From an uncultured Clostridia bacterium (GTDB lineage: Bacteria; Bacillota; Clostridia; Lachnospirales; Anaerotignaceae), in contig CALWGF010000007.1 in NCBI GenBank assembly GCA_944379995.1, positions 62,001-126,000 of the forward strand: a stretch of DNA of 64,000 nucleotides, read 5' to 3'. How positions within the stretch are numbered: the stretch's first letter is position 1; each line of letters begins with the position of its first letter. The notes under the pieces are model-generated. The model made no database searches, was not told the DNA's origin, and saw only the letters and a list, made by a program, of their open reading frames with translations. Made by a program: the position numbers and the translations under genes. Below, in pieces: positions 9,380-19,243 of this stretch.

Positions 9380-9618
9380 ACGTCAAAAGTAAAAAAAAAT
9401 TATAGTATGCTAAATATTATCTGTGAAAATATATCATATATTTTGTCAAAACATAAAATAATTTTGACTAATTTGCATACTAAAAGTTGTACTGTTTTTA
9501 TAGTATTAATTTAAAATGTAAATTTTATTTTTAATTTGTATGTGGTGTTTTATTATTAATAACTTTTGTGATACAATATATAATGAAAAATCAAGAAGGA
9601 GATATTAGGTGGTTATTT

Positions 9619-12600
9619 ATGGAAAATGCAGTTAAAAATCAAAAGAAATTTGCACACTTACATGTTCATACTGAATATAGTCTTCTTGATGGTTCAGCAA
9701 AAATAAAAGAACTTATTGCAAGAGCTAAAGAACTTAATATGGAAGCATTAGCTATAACTGACCATGGTGCTATGTATGGTACTATTGAGTTTTATAAAGA
9801 GGCTAAGGCTCAAGGTATAAAACCTGTTATTGGCTGTGAAGTTTATGTTGCTTCTAAATCAAGATTTTCAAAAGAAAATACAGGTTTTAATTATTGTCAT
9901 CTTGTGTTACTTGCAGAAACTAATGAAGGATATCAAAACCTTATAAAGCTTGTTTCTTATGGCTTTATAGAAGGTTTTTACTATAAACCAAGAATAGATA
10001 TTGAACTTTTGAAGAAATATCATAAAGGCATTATTGCCTCAAGTGCATGTCTTGCTGGTCCTGTTTCTAGAAATATACTTCAGGTTTCATATGAAAAAGC
10101 AAAAGAAGTTGCCCTTGAATATGATGAAATATTCGGAAGAGGTAACTTTTTTCTTGAACTTCAAGACCATGGAATGAAAGAGCAAAAAATTGTAAATCAT
10201 GCTCTTATACGAATGAGTAAAGAAACGGGAATACCTCTTATATGCACAAATGATAGTCATTATATACGTAAAGAAGATAGTGTACCTCATGATATACTTC
10301 TTTGTATACAAACAGGTAAAACTGTAAATGATGAAGATAGAATGAGATATGAAGGTGGTCAATTCTACTTAAAATCTATTGATGAAATGTATGAATTGTT
10401 TCCTTATGCAGAAGAAGCACTTGAAAATACATGGAATATAGCGGAAAGATGTAATGTTGAATTTACATTCCATGATTTAAAATTACCAAAATTCGATGTT
10501 CCAGAAGGTAAAACGGCTGCCCAATATCTTAGAGAACTTTGTTTTGATGGATTTTATAAAAAATATAAAAATCCGTCAAAAGAACTTGAAGAAAGGCTTG
10601 TTTATGAGCTTAATATTATAGAACAAATGGGATATGTCGATTATTTCCTTATAGTTTGGGACTTTATAAAATATGCAAAAGATAATGGAATTATCGTTGG
10701 TCCTGGTAGAGGTTCTGCTGCTGGAAGTATTATTTCATATTGTCTTTCTATAACAACTATTGACCCTATAAAATATGACCTTATTTTTGAAAGATTTTTA
10801 AATCCAGAAAGAGTAAGTATGCCAGATATTGACGTTGATTTTTGTTATGAAAGACGTCAAGAAGTAATTGATTATGTAATAAAAAAATATGGAGAAGACC
10901 ATGTTGCTCAAATAATAACTTTTGGAACTTTAGCTGCAAGAGCAGCTATAAAAGATGTTGGAAGGGCACTTGCTATGCCTTATGCAGATGTAGATAAAGT
11001 TTCAAAAATGATACCTACTGAATTGGGTATAACAATTAAAAAAGCTCTGGAAATGAACCCAGAACTTATGAAAGCATATAATGAAGATGAAAATACAAAA
11101 TATCTTATAGATATGTCTATGAGGCTTGAAGGACTTCCAAGACACTCTTCTACACATGCAGCAGGTGTTGTTATTTGTAAAGACCCTGTTATGGAATATG
11201 TACCATTAAATGCTAATGATGGTGCTATAACAACTCAATTTACTATGACAACGCTTGAGGAGTTAGGTCTTTTAAAAATGGACTTTCTTGGTCTTAGAAC
11301 TCTTACTGTAATACAAAATGCTATTAAAGAAATCGAAAGAATACATGGTATTTCAATAGATATTGATAATGTACCAGATGATGAAGCTGGAGTTTATGAA
11401 ATGATTTCTCAAGGAAAAACAGAAGGTGTTTTTCAGCTTGAAAGTAATGGTATGAAGCAATTTATGAGAGAACTTCAGCCTACAAGACTTGAAGATTTAA
11501 TAGCTGGTATTTCTTTATATCGTCCAGGTCCTATGGATTTTATACCAAAGTATATAAAGGGCAAAAATAATCAAAATGATATTAAATATACACATGAGTC
11601 TTTAAAACCAATTCTTAATACAACTTATGGCTGTATAGTTTATCAGGAACAAGTTATGCAAATTGTTCGTGATTTAGCTGGATATAGTCTTGGACGAAGC
11701 GACCTTGTAAGAAGAGCTATGTCAAAGAAAAAAGAATCTGTTATGGCAGAAGAAAGAAAAAATTTTGTTTACGGAATAGATAATGAAGTTCCGGGCTGTG
11801 TTAAAAATGGTATTCCAGCAGAAATTGCAGAAAAAATATTTGATGAAATGACTGACTTTGCAAAGTATGCTTTTAATAAATCACATGCAGCTTGTTATGC
11901 TGTTATAGGATATATGACAGCGTGGTTGAAATATCATTATCCAGTAGAATTTATGGCAGCTCTTATGACATCAATAATGGATAATACATCAAAAGTATCT
12001 GGATATATTGAAGAATGTAAAAAAATGGGTATAGAACTTCTTCCACCAGATATAAATGAAGGCTATGCACATTTTTCTGTTGATAATGGAAAAATTAGAT
12101 TTGGACTTGCAGCAATTAAAAATGTTGGAAAAAATATAATAAAATCTATTGTGACAGAAAGAGAAAAAAATGGATACTTTAAAAGTCTTACAGATTTTTG
12201 TAATAGAATTGATAGTAATGATATAAATAAAAGATGTATAGAAAGTTTTATAAAATCTGGTGCATTTGACTCTTTTTGTGGAAAAAGAAGCCAATATATG
12301 GCAACATATAAAAATATTATTGATGGTATTAATCAATCTAAGAAAAATAATATAGAAGGACAAATGAATTTATTTGATTTAGGCTTTGATGATAATGGTT
12401 ATGAAAGTAATAATTATTTTGATAGCCTTCCTAATATTGATGAGTTTCCTAAAGGTAAAATTTTATATATGGAAAAAGAGGTTTTAGGTATATATATAAG
12501 TGGACACCCTCTTTCATCATATGAAGAAATTCTTAGAAAAAAAGTAAGTTGTACAAGTCTTGATTTTATGATTGATACAAGAGATGAAAATAGTGAAATT

Positions 12601-13104
12601 AAAGATAATCAAAAAGTTATAGTTGGTGGGTTAATATCAAATATAACGAGAAAATATACAAAAAATAATAAACAAATGGCGTTTATTACAATAGAAGATA
12701 TGTATGGTACTATTGAAGTTGTTGTTTTCCCTAATATATATGAAAAATTTTCTGAACTTATATCAAATGAAAATGTTATAATAATTGAAGGAAAAGCAAG
12801 TATTTCTGATGAAGAAAATGGCAAAATTATTTGTGAATATATAAAAGATATAAATGATACAGAAACAGAAAAAAAATGGTTATCTATTGGTATAATTATT
12901 GGAAAAAATAACAATATTAAAATTGAGGATATTATTCCTATACTTTCGAAATACTCTGGAAATTGCCCTGTATATATAAAAGATATGATACAAGGTAATA
13001 TGTATAAAGCTGATAGAAAGTATTGGATAAGTCAAAATAATGATTTGATTTCTGAACTTAAACAGTATGTCGGAGATGACTGTATAAGTATAAAAGAAAA
13101 ATAG
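9619..13104 (+). CDS. dnaE: DNA polymerase III subunit alpha (DnaE)
   Basis: This 1161-residue replicative polymerase subunit has an N-terminal PHP domain (FAHLHVHTEYSLLDG at about residues 12-26; ITDHGAMYG). The C-family polymerase palm contains GPGRGSAAGS and the catalytic acidic motif PDIDVDF (D403, D405 and D407). The HHH and OB-fold regions follow, the latter around VIVGGLISNITRKYTKN...MAFITIEDM. It is of the DnaE type and has no exonuclease insertion, so it is not PolC. The ATG at 9619 has AGGTGG six bases upstream and gives the family N-terminus; the in-frame ATG at 9568 is too far upstream. mtrB follows after 23 bases. The final approximately 70 residues are lysine/isoleucine-rich and poorly conserved in my memory of the family. 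Confidence 0.96.
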   Translation: MENAVKNQKKFAHLHVHTEYSLLDGSAKIKELIARAKELNMEALAITDHGAMYGTIEFYKEAKAQGIKPVIGCEVYVASKSRFSKENTGFNYCHLVLLAETNEGYQNLIKLVSYGFIEGFYYKPRIDIELLKKYHKGIIASSACLAGPVSRNILQVSYEKAKEVALEYDEIFGRGNFFLELQDHGMKEQKIVNHALIRMSKETGIPLICTNDSHYIRKEDSVPHDILLCIQTGKTVNDEDRMRYEGGQFYLKSIDEMYELFPYAEEALENTWNIAERCNVEFTFHDLKLPKFDVPEGKTAAQYLRELCFDGFYKKYKNPSKELEERLVYELNIIEQMGYVDYFLIVWDFIKYAKDNGIIVGPGRGSAAGSIISYCLSITTIDPIKYDLIFERFLNPERVSMPDIDVDFCYERRQEVIDYVIKKYGEDHVAQIITFGTLAARAAIKDVGRALAMPYADVDKVSKMIPTELGITIKKALEMNPELMKAYNEDENTKYLIDMSMRLEGLPRHSSTHAAGVVICKDPVMEYVPLNANDGAITTQFTMTTLEELGLLKMDFLGLRTLTVIQNAIKEIERIHGISIDIDNVPDDEAGVYEMISQGKTEGVFQLESNGMKQFMRELQPTRLEDLIAGISLYRPGPMDFIPKYIKGKNNQNDIKYTHESLKPILNTTYGCIVYQEQVMQIVRDLAGYSLGRSDLVRRAMSKKKESVMAEERKNFVYGIDNEVPGCVKNGIPAEIAEKIFDEMTDFAKYAFNKSHAACYAVIGYMTAWLKYHYPVEFMAALMTSIMDNTSKVSGYIEECKKMGIELLPPDINEGYAHFSVDNGKIRFGLAAIKNVGKNIIKSIVTEREKNGYFKSLTDFCNRIDSNDINKRCIESFIKSGAFDSFCGKRSQYMATYKNIIDGINQSKKNNIEGQMNLFDLGFDDNGYESNNYFDSLPNIDEFPKGKILYMEKEVLGIYISGHPLSSYEEILRKKVSCTSLDFMIDTRDENSEIKDNQKVIVGGLISNITRKYTKNNKQMAFITIEDMYGTIEVVVFPNIYEKFSELISNENVIIIEGKASISDEENGKIICEYIKDINDTETEKKWLSIGIIIGKNNNIKIEDIIPILSKYSGNCPVYIKDMIQGNMYKADRKYWISQNNDLISELKQYVGDDCISIKEK

Positions 13105-13127
13105 TATATAAAAGGGGATAAAAAGTA

Positions 13128-13364
13128 ATGGAATATAAATTAGATTCTTTAAATACGCCATATATATGTGTAAAAGCCCTTGAAAAGGGTGTCAATATAA
13201 TAGGAGTTACACGTGGTGAAGATACAAAAATTCATCATACAGAAAAACTTGATACAGGTGAAGTTTTAATAGCACAGTTTACAGAAAATACATCTGCTAT
13301 TAAAATAAGAGGAAAAGCTGTTATTTATACACAATTCGGTGAGATAACAACTGGAGATGTATAA
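13128..13364 (+). CDS. mtrB: TRAP: trp RNA-binding attenuation protein
   Basis: This 78-residue protein aligns over almost its whole length with Bacillus subtilis TRAP. Shared blocks are [42 protein letters not shown] and the following YGE-like FGE. The three RNA-contact residues known in B. subtilis (K37, K56, R58) are present as K40, K59 and R61. The threonines that bind tryptophan (T25, T30) are present as T28 and T33. By family knowledge it forms an 11-subunit ring that, with tryptophan bound, wraps (G/U)AG repeats in trp leader RNAs. It has the SD AAGGGGA and lies 23 bases after dnaE. No trp genes or obvious (G/U)AG array are in the window. Function is inferred from the strong similarity. 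Confidence 0.9.
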   Translation: MEYKLDSLNTPYICVKALEKGVNIIGVTRGEDTKIHHTEKLDTGEVLIAQFTENTSAIKIRGKAVIYTQFGEITTGDV

Positions 13365-13377
13365 TTTATTTAAACAA

Positions 13378-13410
13378 CAATGGGCTTTTTGCCATTGATA
13401 TATATTTTTA
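13378..13410 (+). terminator. Possible weak terminator after mtrB
   Basis: CAATGG/CCATTG form a 6-bp stem, and an AT-rich tract ending in TTTTT follows. Confidence 0.45.
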
Positions 13411-13426
13411 ATAAATTTAGGTAATA

Positions 13427-13459
13427 ATTTTATTAGTTTATAAATCTAATAAAATTTTT
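13427..13459 (+). terminator. Hairpin with T-run upstream of pfkA
   Basis: ATTTTATTAG and CTAATAAAAT form a perfect 10-bp stem with a 9-base loop, and TTTT follows. It is either the second terminator of the dnaE-mtrB unit or a leader hairpin of pfkA. Confidence 0.5.
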
Positions 13460-13496
13460 AGAGCAAGGTATAATACAAAACAGGGAGGTATTTTAA

Positions 13497-14474
13497 ATGG
13501 AAAAAGAAATAAGAAAAATAGGAGTTCTTACTAGTGGTGGAGATGCACCAGGAATGAATGCAGCTTTAAGAGCTGTTGTTAGAACTGCACTTAATAATAA
13601 TATACAGGTAGTAGGTATCAGAAAAGGCTATAACGGTCTTATGAATGGTGATATTACAGACCTTAAAGGTAAAGATGTATCTGAAATTTTAAGCAGAGGT
13701 GGTACAATACTTCATTCAGCTCGTGCTCTTGAAATGCTTACAGAAGAAGGACAGCAAAAAGCAGCTAACATCTACAAAATTTTAGGTCTTGATGCACTTG
13801 TTGTTATTGGTGGAGACGGTTCATTTAACGGTTGTAAAGCTCTTATGAAATATGGTGTAAACTGTATTGGTATCCCAGCTACAATCGACCTTGATATTAG
13901 ATGCTCAGAATATACAATCGGTTTTGACACAGCCGTTAATACAGGAGTTGAAGCTATTAGTAAATTAAGAGATACAACAGGTTCACATGAAAGATGCTCT
14001 GTTTGTGAAGTTATGGGTAGAGATGCTGGATACATTGCTTTATGGTGTGCAATGGGTGGCGGAGCTGAAGAAGTTCTTATACCAGAAGAAAAAGAACTTG
14101 GTACAAGTGATAGAGTTATTAAACAAATTCTTGAAAACAGAAGCAAAGGTAAACACCACAACCTTATTGTAGTTGCAGAAGGTATTGGAGGTTCACAGGA
14201 ACTTGCTAAAGAAATTCAGGAAATCACAGGTATTCAGACAAGAGCTACAATACTTGGACATCTTCAGAGAGGTGGTACACCAACAGCTTTAGACCGTATA
14301 CATGCTTCAAGAATGGGTTATATTGCAGTTAAATCAATTATGGAAGGCAACATGAATAAAATTGTTGCATACAACAAAGGTGAATATGAAACAATCGACA
14401 TTGAAGAAGCTCTTTCAATGCAAAAAGAATTTGATAAAGAAATGTATGATATAATCAAAGTTTTATCAATCTAA
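13497..14474 (+). CDS. pfkA: ATP-dependent 6-phosphofructokinase
   Basis: This 325-residue glycolytic enzyme phosphorylates fructose 6-phosphate. GVLTSGGDAPGMNAALRAVV is the N-terminal ATP-binding start. GGDGS has glycine at residue 108, which marks ATP rather than PPi use (E. coli G104). TIGFDTAVNT and EVMGRDAGY are present. The catalytic loop reads PATIDLD (T129-D133) instead of the usual PGTIDND. The proton-acceptor aspartate D131 is retained, but the asparagine between the two aspartates is leucine. SD AGGGAGG. pyk starts 44 bases downstream with no terminator between, so pfkA-pyk form an operon. A second, PPi-type enzyme is encoded at 35934-37154. Confidence 0.95.
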   Translation: MEKEIRKIGVLTSGGDAPGMNAALRAVVRTALNNNIQVVGIRKGYNGLMNGDITDLKGKDVSEILSRGGTILHSARALEMLTEEGQQKAANIYKILGLDALVVIGGDGSFNGCKALMKYGVNCIGIPATIDLDIRCSEYTIGFDTAVNTGVEAISKLRDTTGSHERCSVCEVMGRDAGYIALWCAMGGGAEEVLIPEEKELGTSDRVIKQILENRSKGKHHNLIVVAEGIGGSQELAKEIQEITGIQTRATILGHLQRGGTPTALDRIHASRMGYIAVKSIMEGNMNKIVAYNKGEYETIDIEEALSMQKEFDKEMYDIIKVLSI

Positions 14475-14518
14475 TTTTTTTAGTTTAATTTGTTAACACA
14501 GGAGGAAACATAAATAAT

Positions 14519-16276
14519 ATGAGAAGAACAAAAATAGTTTGTACTTTAGGTCCAGCAACAGGAAGTGTTGAAATAATAAAAGACCTTATTAAAAATGGTC
14601 TTGATGCAGCAAGAATTAACTTTTCACATGGTACACATGAATCACATAGCGTAACTATAAATATGCTTAAACAAGCAAGAGAAGAGCTTAATGCTCCTAT
14701 TCCTCTTATACTTGATACAAAAGGTCCTGAAATAAGAATTAAAAAATTCGGTGTTGATAAAGTTTATCTTGAAAAAGGACAGAAATTTACTCTTACTACA
14801 AGAGAAGTTGAAGGAACTCAGGATATTGTAAGCGTTACATATGCTGACCTTCCAAAAGACCTTGAAGTTGGTGCTAGAGTACTTCTTGATGATGGTCTTA
14901 TTGAATTAATCGTAGAAGATATTAAAGGTACAGATGTATTATGTAGCGTAGAAAATGGCGGTGCTTTAAGTGACAATAAAGGTGTTAATATACCTGATGT
15001 AACTGTAAACCTTCCTGCTCTTACAGAAAAAGATATTGCTGATATTAAATTTGGTATCAAAATGGGATTTGACTGTATATTTGCTTCATTTATACGTTCT
15101 GCAAGTGATATTATTGATATTAAAAGAGTTCTTGAAGAAAATGGTGGTTCTGATATTCAGGTTATCGCTAAAATTGAAAGCCGTGATGGTGTAAATAATA
15201 TTGATGAAATTCTTGAAGTTGCTGATGGTATTATGGTTGCCAGAGGTGACCTTGGTGTTGAAATACCAACAGAAGAAGTTCCTCTTGTACAGAAAGACCT
15301 TATTAAAAGAGCAAACTACTTCAGCAAACCTGTTATTACAGCTACACAGATGCTTGAGTCAATGATTACAAACCCAAGACCAACAAGAGCTGAAGCTAAT
15401 GACGTTGCTAATGCTATATTTGATGGTACAGATGCTATTATGCTTTCTGGAGAAACAGCTAAAGGTGATTATCCTGTTGAAGCAGTTTCTACAATGGCTA
15501 GAATTGCTGAAAAAACAGAATCAAGCATTGATTATGTAAAAGAACTTAGTAATAAATTTACTCCAGACCAGACAAATATTACAAATGCTATAAGCTATGC
15601 TGCTTGTACAACAGCTGCTGAACTTCATGCATCATGCATTTGTTCTCTTACAAAATCAGGATTTACAGCAAGAATGATTTCAAAATTTAGACCTGCTTGC
15701 CCAATATCAGCTTGTGCTATGGACGAAATGATTTGGAGACAGCTTAACCTTGTTTGGGGTTGTCGTCCATCTCTTTACAAAAAAAGCCCAATAAAAGCAG
15801 ATGAAGTATTTGATATAGCTATGAAAATGGCTGTTTCAAGTGGTCTTGCTGAAAATGGAGATACATGTGTAATTGCTATCGGAGTTCCTGTTGGAGTATC
15901 TGGTTCTACTAATACTTTAAGAGTTGAAATCGTTGGTGATGTAATCGCTAAAGGTACTGGCGTTGGTACAAAGAAAATAAGCGGTAAAGCAAGAGTTATC
16001 AAAGTTGCTTCTGAAGCTTCTAAAAAATTTAAAACAGGTGATATACTTGTAACAACATCAACAAATAATGAAATTCTTCCATATATGAAAAAAGCATCTG
16101 CTATTGTTGTAGGACCTGTAACTAATCCTGAAAACTGTCATGCAGAAATAGTAGGAAGAGCACTTGATATACCTGTTATAATGTGTAATGCAAAAGTTAT
16201 TGATTTTATATCAAATGACTCTCTTATAACAGTTGACCCTGTTAAAGGATTTATATACTCAGGAAAACCTGAATAA
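14519..16276 (+). CDS. pyk: Pyruvate kinase with C-terminal PEP-utilizer-like domain
   Basis: This 585-residue enzyme converts PEP and ADP to pyruvate and ATP. The N-terminal RRTKIVCTLGPATGS, NFSHGTHESH, LDTKGPEIR, the active-site MVARGDLGVEIP and ITATQMLESMI are all present. After the standard ~475 residues there is an extra domain of about 100 residues (SGKARVIK...GDILVTTSTNNEILP...NCHAEIVGRALDIPVI). It resembles the PEP-utilizer domain found at the C-terminus of Bacillus-type pyruvate kinases and keeps the histidine (NCHAEIVG) although the TSH motif is altered. SD AGGAGG. It is the second gene of the pfkA operon and ends at a strong terminator. Confidence 0.96.
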   Translation: MRRTKIVCTLGPATGSVEIIKDLIKNGLDAARINFSHGTHESHSVTINMLKQAREELNAPIPLILDTKGPEIRIKKFGVDKVYLEKGQKFTLTTREVEGTQDIVSVTYADLPKDLEVGARVLLDDGLIELIVEDIKGTDVLCSVENGGALSDNKGVNIPDVTVNLPALTEKDIADIKFGIKMGFDCIFASFIRSASDIIDIKRVLEENGGSDIQVIAKIESRDGVNNIDEILEVADGIMVARGDLGVEIPTEEVPLVQKDLIKRANYFSKPVITATQMLESMITNPRPTRAEANDVANAIFDGTDAIMLSGETAKGDYPVEAVSTMARIAEKTESSIDYVKELSNKFTPDQTNITNAISYAACTTAAELHASCICSLTKSGFTARMISKFRPACPISACAMDEMIWRQLNLVWGCRPSLYKKSPIKADEVFDIAMKMAVSSGLAENGDTCVIAIGVPVGVSGSTNTLRVEIVGDVIAKGTGVGTKKISGKARVIKVASEASKKFKTGDILVTTSTNNEILPYMKKASAIVVGPVTNPENCHAEIVGRALDIPVIMCNAKVIDFISNDSLITVDPVKGFIYSGKPE

Positions 16277-16293
16277 TATTAAAAATGTATATT

Positions 16294-16325
16294 AAAAGCC
16301 GGTTTATAATAAACCGGCTTTTATA
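16294..16325. terminator. Bidirectional intrinsic terminator
   Basis: AAAAGCCGGTTT and AAACCGGCTTTT flank ATAAT. It serves pyk and the convergent flavin reductase gene. Confidence 0.93.
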
Positions 16326-16329
16326 ATTT

Positions 16330-16842
16330 TTAATTAGATTTTATATATACTTTTTCTATTTCAGCTACATAAAGCATATGATAATCTGAGTCAGGATACC
16401 ATTTAGATATTATTTCTGTATCTAAAAAGCTTTCAGGAGAAAGATTTTGTTTATATAATACTTTACACTGTGCTGTTAATTTACCTTCTTTAAATAATGG
16501 AATAGGGCTATTTTCATCAAGTGTAAGTCCGCTATTTTTAATTTTGTCTTCATCTCTACCAGAAATTTTACCCATATAAGCAAGCATTGATTTATATGAG
16601 TCATCAAAAAATGTAATTGAAAATGTATTACTTTTATCAATAAAGTTTTTTGTATATCTTTGAGGTCTTACAACAATGTATGCAACATTTTTTCCCCATA
16701 ATACACCAAATCCTCCCCAAGATGCTGTCATAGCATTTGTTTTTCCATCAAATGATGAAGCAACAAGCATCCAATCTTTTCCTATAAGTTTAAATGTATT
16801 TTCTGAAATTTCTTCTGGTTGTATTTCTTTAAAAAGTTCCAA
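16330..16842 (-). CDS. Flavin reductase-like FMN-binding split-barrel protein
   Basis: This 170-residue protein resembles the flavin_reduct family. It has an early NTFKLIGKDWMLVASS, then KTNAMTASWGGFGVLWGKNV, IVVRPQRYTKNFID and NTFSITFF, which are the strands and FMN-contacting loops typical of this fold. The C-terminus contains the conserved HMLYVAEIEKVY. Such proteins reduce flavins or act as small redox enzymes, and the partner is unknown here. It is a single gene with a minus-strand SD AGGAGTG. Confidence 0.85.
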   Translation of the reverse strand: MELFKEIQPEEISENTFKLIGKDWMLVASSFDGKTNAMTASWGGFGVLWGKNVAYIVVRPQRYTKNFIDKSNTFSITFFDDSYKSMLAYMGKISGRDEDKIKNSGLTLDENSPIPLFKEGKLTAQCKVLYKQNLSPESFLDTEIISKWYPDSDYHMLYVAEIEKVYIKSN

Positions 16843-17151
16843 TTTATAACACTCCTTATTTTTAATATAAGTTTATTATAACTATATATTGAATTTATGT
16901 ATATAATTTTTATATACTAATATTTACTATATCTTTTTTATTTTTATATATTTAGTTTTAATAAACATAGTTTTTATTAAAATACTACTTTAAATTGTAT
17001 ATAGTACTAAAAAATATTAATAAATATTAAAATAAAATATATATTTTGTGTATAAATATAGCTCAAAAATATGGTAAAAATTTTCTTAGTGTGGTATAAT
17101 AATGTTGTTCAAAAGAACAAAAGTGAAGGTAAATAAGAGAGGAGAATTTTA
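16843..17151 (+). promoter_or_regulatory. Intergenic region with extended -10 promoter for pgi
   Basis: This 309-base region is extremely AT-rich. The only clear signal is TGGTATAAT (17092-17100), an extended -10 about 52 bases before pgi with no good -35. No RNA element or ORF with an SD is visible. Confidence 0.5.
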
Positions 17152-18492
17152 ATGGCAGTAGAATTAAAATTACATGGGGTTGCACCTTTTATTAATGAGC
17201 ATGAATATAAATATATTGCTCCTTTAGTAGAAACTTGTCATGAATATTTACATGGAAGAAAAGGAGCAGGCAATGATTTCCTTGGTTGGATTGATTTACC
17301 TGTTGATTATGATAAAGAAGAGTTTGCAAGAATAAAAGTTGCAGCAGAAAAAATCCAGAAACAAAGTCAGGTTCTTATTGTTATAGGTATTGGTGGTTCT
17401 TATCTTGGAACAAGAACAGCTCTTGATTTCATTAAATCACCATTCTATAACGAAGATAAATCAAAAGATACTCCTGACATATATTTTGTTGGAAATAATA
17501 TAAGTTCAACATACTTAAATGAAATAATTAAAATAATAGGAGATAGAGATTTCTCTGTAAATATTATATCAAAATCAGGTACTACAACAGAACCTGCTAT
17601 CGCTTTCCGTATATTCAAAAAAATGCTTGAAGATAAATATGGTGTAGATGGTGCTAAGGAAAGAATTTATGCTACAACAGATAGAGCAAGGGGAGCTCTT
17701 AAAAATCTTTGTAATGAAAAAGGTTATGAAACATTTATAATTCCTGATGCAGTAGGTGGTAGATTTACAGTTCTTACACCAGTTGGACTTCTTGCTATGG
17801 CTGTTGCAGGTGTTGATATAGATGCTGTTATGAAAGGTGCTGCTGATGCTCGTGAAAGATACAGCAATCCTGATTTAGAAAAAAATGATAGCTATAAATA
17901 TGCTGCATTAAGAAATATTTTCTATCATAAAGGTAAAACAGTTGAAATACTTGCAAATTATGAACCTTGCCTTACATCTTTTGGTGAATGGTACAAACAG
18001 CTTTTTGCTGAAAGTGAAGGAAAAGACAAAAAAGGTTTATTCCCTGTAAGTGCTAATTTCTCAACAGACCTTCATTCTATTGGACAGTTTATTCAAGATG
18101 GTAATAGAACAATGTTTGAAACTGTTATCTGGAGTAAAACTCCAAAAACAGAACTTGAAATATTTAATGATGAAGAAAATATTGATGGTCTTAATTTCCT
18201 TTCAGGAAAAACATTACAGTTTGTAAATAGTAAAGCATATGAAGGAACACTTCTTGCTCATATGGACGGTGGCGTTCCTAATATCATAGTTGAAATAGAT
18301 GCTATGGACGCATACAATTTTGGTTATCTTGTATACTTCTTCGAAAAAGCTCTTGCTATAAGTGGTTATCTTATTGGTGTTAATCCATTTGACCAACCAG
18401 GTGTTGAAGCATATAAGAAAAATATGTTTGCTCTTCTTGGAAAACCAGGATATGAAAGTGAAAAAGAAGCACTCGAAAAACGTCTTCTTTAA
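17152..18492 (+). CDS. pgi: Glucose-6-phosphate isomerase
   Basis: This 446-residue enzyme interconverts glucose 6-phosphate and fructose 6-phosphate and is of the short Firmicute type. [17 protein letters not shown] and [14 protein letters not shown] are the sugar-phosphate-binding SIS loops. [14 protein letters not shown] and [15 protein letters not shown] follow. The C-terminal [20 protein letters not shown] carries the catalytic-site lysine region. SD AGAGGAG is 6 bases before the ATG. It stands alone between its own promoter and a terminator. Confidence 0.96.
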   Translation: MAVELKLHGVAPFINEHEYKYIAPLVETCHEYLHGRKGAGNDFLGWIDLPVDYDKEEFARIKVAAEKIQKQSQVLIVIGIGGSYLGTRTALDFIKSPFYNEDKSKDTPDIYFVGNNISSTYLNEIIKIIGDRDFSVNIISKSGTTTEPAIAFRIFKKMLEDKYGVDGAKERIYATTDRARGALKNLCNEKGYETFIIPDAVGGRFTVLTPVGLLAMAVAGVDIDAVMKGAADARERYSNPDLEKNDSYKYAALRNIFYHKGKTVEILANYEPCLTSFGEWYKQLFAESEGKDKKGLFPVSANFSTDLHSIGQFIQDGNRTMFETVIWSKTPKTELEIFNDEENIDGLNFLSGKTLQFVNSKAYEGTLLAHMDGGVPNIIVEIDAMDAYNFGYLVYFFEKALAISGYLIGVNPFDQPGVEAYKKNMFALLGKPGYESEKEALEKRLL

Positions 18493-18498
18493 TAAATA

Positions 18499-18531
18499 AA
18501 AAAAGTGCAGTTTTAACTGCACTTTTTTTAT
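18499..18531. terminator. Bidirectional intrinsic terminator
   Basis: AAAGTGCAGTT and AACTGCACTTT form the stem with A's before and T's after. It is shared with the convergent regulator gene, whose stop codon it touches. Confidence 0.92.
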
Positions 18532-19079
18532 TTTGCTTTAATTGCTATTATAGTTGATATATTATCAATTTGATTACATAATTCATAACGTATATTTGGA
18601 AATATTATAATTTTATCACCTTTTTCAAGAGAATATTCCTCATTTTCAAATTTAATTAAAACACAACCATTTTCAATAAATAGTATATGTTCACTGTTAT
18701 TATCTGAAAATATATTTTCAGAATATGTACAATAGTTATTAATTTCAATTTTATGTATATTTATAGATGAATTATAAACTTTATCAGAAATTAGATTATA
18801 ATGTTTATAATATTTATTTTCTTTATATAAGTCATATAAAATATTATTCTTTATAACTATATATTTATTTGGTAATTCTTCTTTAACTAATTCTGAAAGA
18901 GTTGTATCCATTGCATTTGCAATAGCATTTAAAACACTTAGGCTTGGGTTACCTTTTCCTCTTTCTAATTGACTTATAAGAGCAGGGCTTAAATTAGAAA
19001 CTTTGGAAAAGTCACGTATAGCCATATTGTTTTTATGTCTAAATGATAATATTTTTTTGCCTATATTTATACTATTCAT
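18528..19079 (-). CDS. XRE-family transcriptional regulator with cupin domain
   Basis: This 183-residue protein has an N-terminal helix-turn-helix (about residues 6-60: IGKKILSFRHKNNMAIRDFS, then SPALISQLERGKGNPSLSVL) and a C-terminal cupin barrel (about 105-180: ENGCVLIKFENEEYSLEKGD, IIFPNIRYELCN). Such XRE-cupin proteins usually control small-molecule catabolism or polyamine genes; the ligand here is unknown. I chose the ATG at 19079, which has GGTGA five bases upstream, over the in-frame ATG at 19091, which has no SD. It is monocistronic between two terminators. Confidence 0.85.
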   Translation of the reverse strand: MNSINIGKKILSFRHKNNMAIRDFSKVSNLSPALISQLERGKGNPSLSVLNAIANAMDTTLSELVKEELPNKYIVIKNNILYDLYKENKYYKHYNLISDKVYNSSINIHKIEINNYCTYSENIFSDNNSEHILFIENGCVLIKFENEEYSLEKGDKIIIFPNIRYELCNQIDNISTIIAIKAK

Positions 19080-19202
19080 TGAAATCACCATCTTACAAAT
19101 AATTATATATTAAATTATATCATAAAATATGGAAATTTTTAAGTATTTATTATTAAATTGTAAAAAATATATTATTTGTTAAATTAAGTTATAAATATGT
19201 AA

Positions 19203-19233
19203 AAAAAAGACATCTTTTACAGATGTCTTTTTT
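19203..19233. terminator. Bidirectional intrinsic terminator
   Basis: AAAAGACATCT and AGATGTCTTTT flank TTTAC. It terminates the minus-strand carA/carB-dapF operon. Confidence 0.9.
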
Positions 19234-19243
19234 CATTTTATTA

